The translations under genes and the position numbers were made by a program. A DNA stretch of 64,000 bases, taken from assembly GCA_039985655.1 (NCBI GenBank), contig JBDWSF010000037.1:62001-126000 (forward strand), read 5' to 3'. A model generated the notes under the pieces. It ran no database searches. It was not told the origin of the DNA and saw nothing but the letters and a program-made list of their open reading frames with translations. The DNA is from Postechiella sp039985655. Its GTDB lineage: Bacteria; Bacteroidota; Bacteroidia; Flavobacteriales; Flavobacteriaceae. This document shows positions 62,292 to 64,000 of this stretch, piece by piece (the first letter of the stretch is position 1; every line of letters begins with the position of its first letter).

Positions 62292-63923
62292 ATGAAAGAA
62301 TCAACAATCATTACGAAAAATCCCGATTTAGAAAAATACGGATTAAAAGACGTGAATGCACATTGGAATTTATCATCTGAAACACTTCAAAAGATTACAG
62401 TTGAAAAAAAGATGGGTAAGGAAACAGCAAACGGTACGCTTGCTATTAATACAGGTAAATTTACAGGAAGATCGCCTCAAGATCGTTTTATTGTAAAAGA
62501 CGATTACACCGCAGAAAAAGTATGGTGGGGAAAAACAAATAAAGCAGTATCTCCTGAAAACTTCGGAAAACTAAAAAATGAAATCACAAACTACCTTTCT
62601 GGAAAAGAAATTTATGTTAGAGATGGTTATGTATGTGCAGAACCAGAATACAGAACAAATATTAGAACGGTAACAGAACTCCCTTGGTCTAACCTGTTTG
62701 TTTTCAACATGTTTTTAAGACCGAGTGTAAAGGAATTAGAAAACTTTAATGAAGATTGGTTAATACTTTGTGCTCCAGGATATGTTTGTCCAGACCCAAA
62801 AGCTTACGGCATTCGTCAAGGGAACTTCTCTATCATCAATTTTACAGAGAAAATCGCTATAATTGGCGGATCGGCTTATACTGGAGAAATGAAAAAAGGT
62901 ATTTTCTCTGCATTGAACTTAATTCTTCCTGTAGAAAGAGATGTTTTACCAATGCACTGCTCTGCAAATGTTGGAAAATACGGAGACACAGCAATTTTCT
63001 TCGGATTATCTGGAACTGGAAAAACAACACTTTCTGCAGATCCTGAAAGAAAATTAATTGGTGACGATGAACATGGATGGACAGCAGACAATACCATTTT
63101 TAACTTTGAAGGTGGGTGTTATGCAAAAGTCATTGACTTATCTGAAGAAAAAGAGCCAGACATTTTTAGAGCGGTTAAACCGGGTGCTTTACTTGAAAAC
63201 GTTGTGTTTAAAGACGGTGGAGATCCAGATTATGAAGATAGCGCTATTACGCAAAATACGCGTGTTAGTTACCCTATCTATCATATCGATAACATTCAGG
63301 AAACCCTTTATGCAAATAACCCTAAAAACATCTTCTTTTTAACTTGTGATGCATTTGGTGTATTACCTCCAGTATCTAAATTAACACCAGGTCAAGCGGC
63401 TTACCACTTTATTTCTGGATATACGGCTAAAGTTGCAGGAACAGAAGCTGGAATTACAGAGCCTGTACCATCGTTCTCTGCTTGTTTTGGAGAGCCATTT
63501 ATGCCATTACATCCAACGGTTTATGGAGAAATGCTAAGCAAAAAAATGACTGAAGCTGGCGTTAACGTTTGGCTAATTAACACAGGATGGAGCGCAGGGC
63601 CTTACGGTGTTGGATCTCGTATAAAATTAAAATATACAAGATCTATGATTACTGCTATTCTTAACGGTGAATTAGACAACGTAGATTACGAACAAAACTT
63701 TATATTCGGGTTATTTATGCCTAAATATTGCCCAGGTGTACCGACTGAAATTTTGGATCCTATGAATACGTGGTTAAAAAAAGGAGATTACGTTGGTAAA
63801 GCTATACATTTAGCACATTCATTCCACTTAAACTTTGAAAAATTTGCACACCAAGCATCTGAACAAATTATTGAAGGTGGACCACTAATTGATGAACATC
63901 ATCACTTACACGAACACTTTTAA
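62292..63923 (+). CDS. pckA: Phosphoenolpyruvate carboxykinase (ATP)
   Basis: Oxaloacetate + ATP to PEP + CO2 + ADP, first committed step of gluconeogenesis, or anaplerotic in reverse. 543 residues, normal for the ATP-type enzyme. Visible: GKFTGRSPQDRFIV, the kinase-1a loop GLSGTGKTTLSADP, the metal site LIGDDEHGW, ENVVF and NTGWSAGPYGVGSRI. Likely in one unit with the SLC13 permease. Confidence 0.97.
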   Translation: MKESTIITKNPDLEKYGLKDVNAHWNLSSETLQKITVEKKMGKETANGTLAINTGKFTGRSPQDRFIVKDDYTAEKVWWGKTNKAVSPENFGKLKNEITNYLSGKEIYVRDGYVCAEPEYRTNIRTVTELPWSNLFVFNMFLRPSVKELENFNEDWLILCAPGYVCPDPKAYGIRQGNFSIINFTEKIAIIGGSAYTGEMKKGIFSALNLILPVERDVLPMHCSANVGKYGDTAIFFGLSGTGKTTLSADPERKLIGDDEHGWTADNTIFNFEGGCYAKVIDLSEEKEPDIFRAVKPGALLENVVFKDGGDPDYEDSAITQNTRVSYPIYHIDNIQETLYANNPKNIFFLTCDAFGVLPPVSKLTPGQAAYHFISGYTAKVAGTEAGITEPVPSFSACFGEPFMPLHPTVYGEMLSKKMTEAGVNVWLINTGWSAGPYGVGSRIKLKYTRSMITAILNGELDNVDYEQNFIFGLFMPKYCPGVPTEILDPMNTWLKKGDYVGKAIHLAHSFHLNFEKFAHQASEQIIEGGPLIDEHHHLHEHF

Positions 63924-63972
63924 TAGGTTCTTATTAAACTTTAAAGAGGCTGTTTAAAAAGTAAAACGAGAA

Positions 63973-63992
63973 GTCACACTGAGCCTGTCGAA
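63973..63992. repeat. Dispersed intergenic repeat, GTCACACTGAGCCTGTCGAA
   Basis: The complement (TTCGACAGGCTCAGTGTGAC) resembles TTCGACTGCACTCAGCATGAC at 33970-33990. The form is typical of a short interspersed repeat common in Bacteroidetes intergenic DNA; the window ends a few bases later. Confidence 0.6.
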
Positions 63993-64000
63993 ATATATCT

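Overview
The window is about 33% GC. Its promoters match the Bacteroidetes -7 box TAnnTTTG, it encodes type IX secretion (T9SS) type B cargo, gliding-motility gldF/gldG and bacillithiol deacetylase bshB1, and many start codons lack a strong Shine-Dalgarno. Together these point to a Flavobacteriaceae chromosome, probably marine; I cannot name the genus. Most of the window is housekeeping with short accessory insertions. There is no rRNA, no CRISPR array, no phage and no complete IS.

Layout. 0-8.7 kb: two giant adhesin-like T9SS cargo genes, the first cut by the window edge, plus a 22-codon relic of a third. 8.7-18.6 kb: uvrB, a TerB-like gene, a one-repeat DUF1456 gene, gyrA with a TPR gene, and clpC. 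18.6-29.1 kb: an Lrp regulator divergent from metE, a lipoprotein, an MFS permease, M48 protease, exported MsrB, a DinB-like protein, NDH-2 and lpd. 29.1-34 kb: small envelope genes, aroQ and purC, with two MITE-like elements of about 165 bp in convergent gaps and other dispersed repeats. 34-40.4 kb: phoH, SAM hydrolase, a monooxygenase-like gene, a fused gldFG and dnaN. 40.4-43 kb: DUF4870, a lysine-repeat protein with a PID-CTERM-like sorting tail, and an unknown membrane protein. 43-54.2 kb: the region of most interest. 54.3-64 kb: DUF3108, two tandem M28 peptidases, a ParE/RelE-type toxin-antitoxin pair, tRNA-His, bshB1, an SLC13 permease and pckA.

How the 43-54 kb genes may work together. 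A sigma-54 activator carries a CRP-like cyclic-nucleotide domain in place of a usual receiver. It is followed by a paired inverted-repeat site, a GG-N10-GC sigma-54 promoter, an OsmC-family protein that lacks the second cysteine, and a NifJ-type pyruvate oxidoreductase. That NifJ keeps both ferredoxin-like [4Fe-4S] clusters but has lost three of the four cysteines that bind the proximal cluster beside thiamine pyrophosphate. Convergent to it is a TPR / histidine kinase / receiver / class III cyclase fusion, which could supply the cyclic nucleotide. A lipoprotein cytochrome c and a UspA protein follow. The link between these parts is inference from adjacency, but each part is visible in the sequence, and this is my best candidate for an undescribed system.

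Several starts were moved from the longest open frame, using the promoter box, signal peptide or family start: Lrp, NDH-2, UspA, SAM hydrolase, OsmC, TM2, the PID-CTERM gene and the DUF6252-like lipoprotein.
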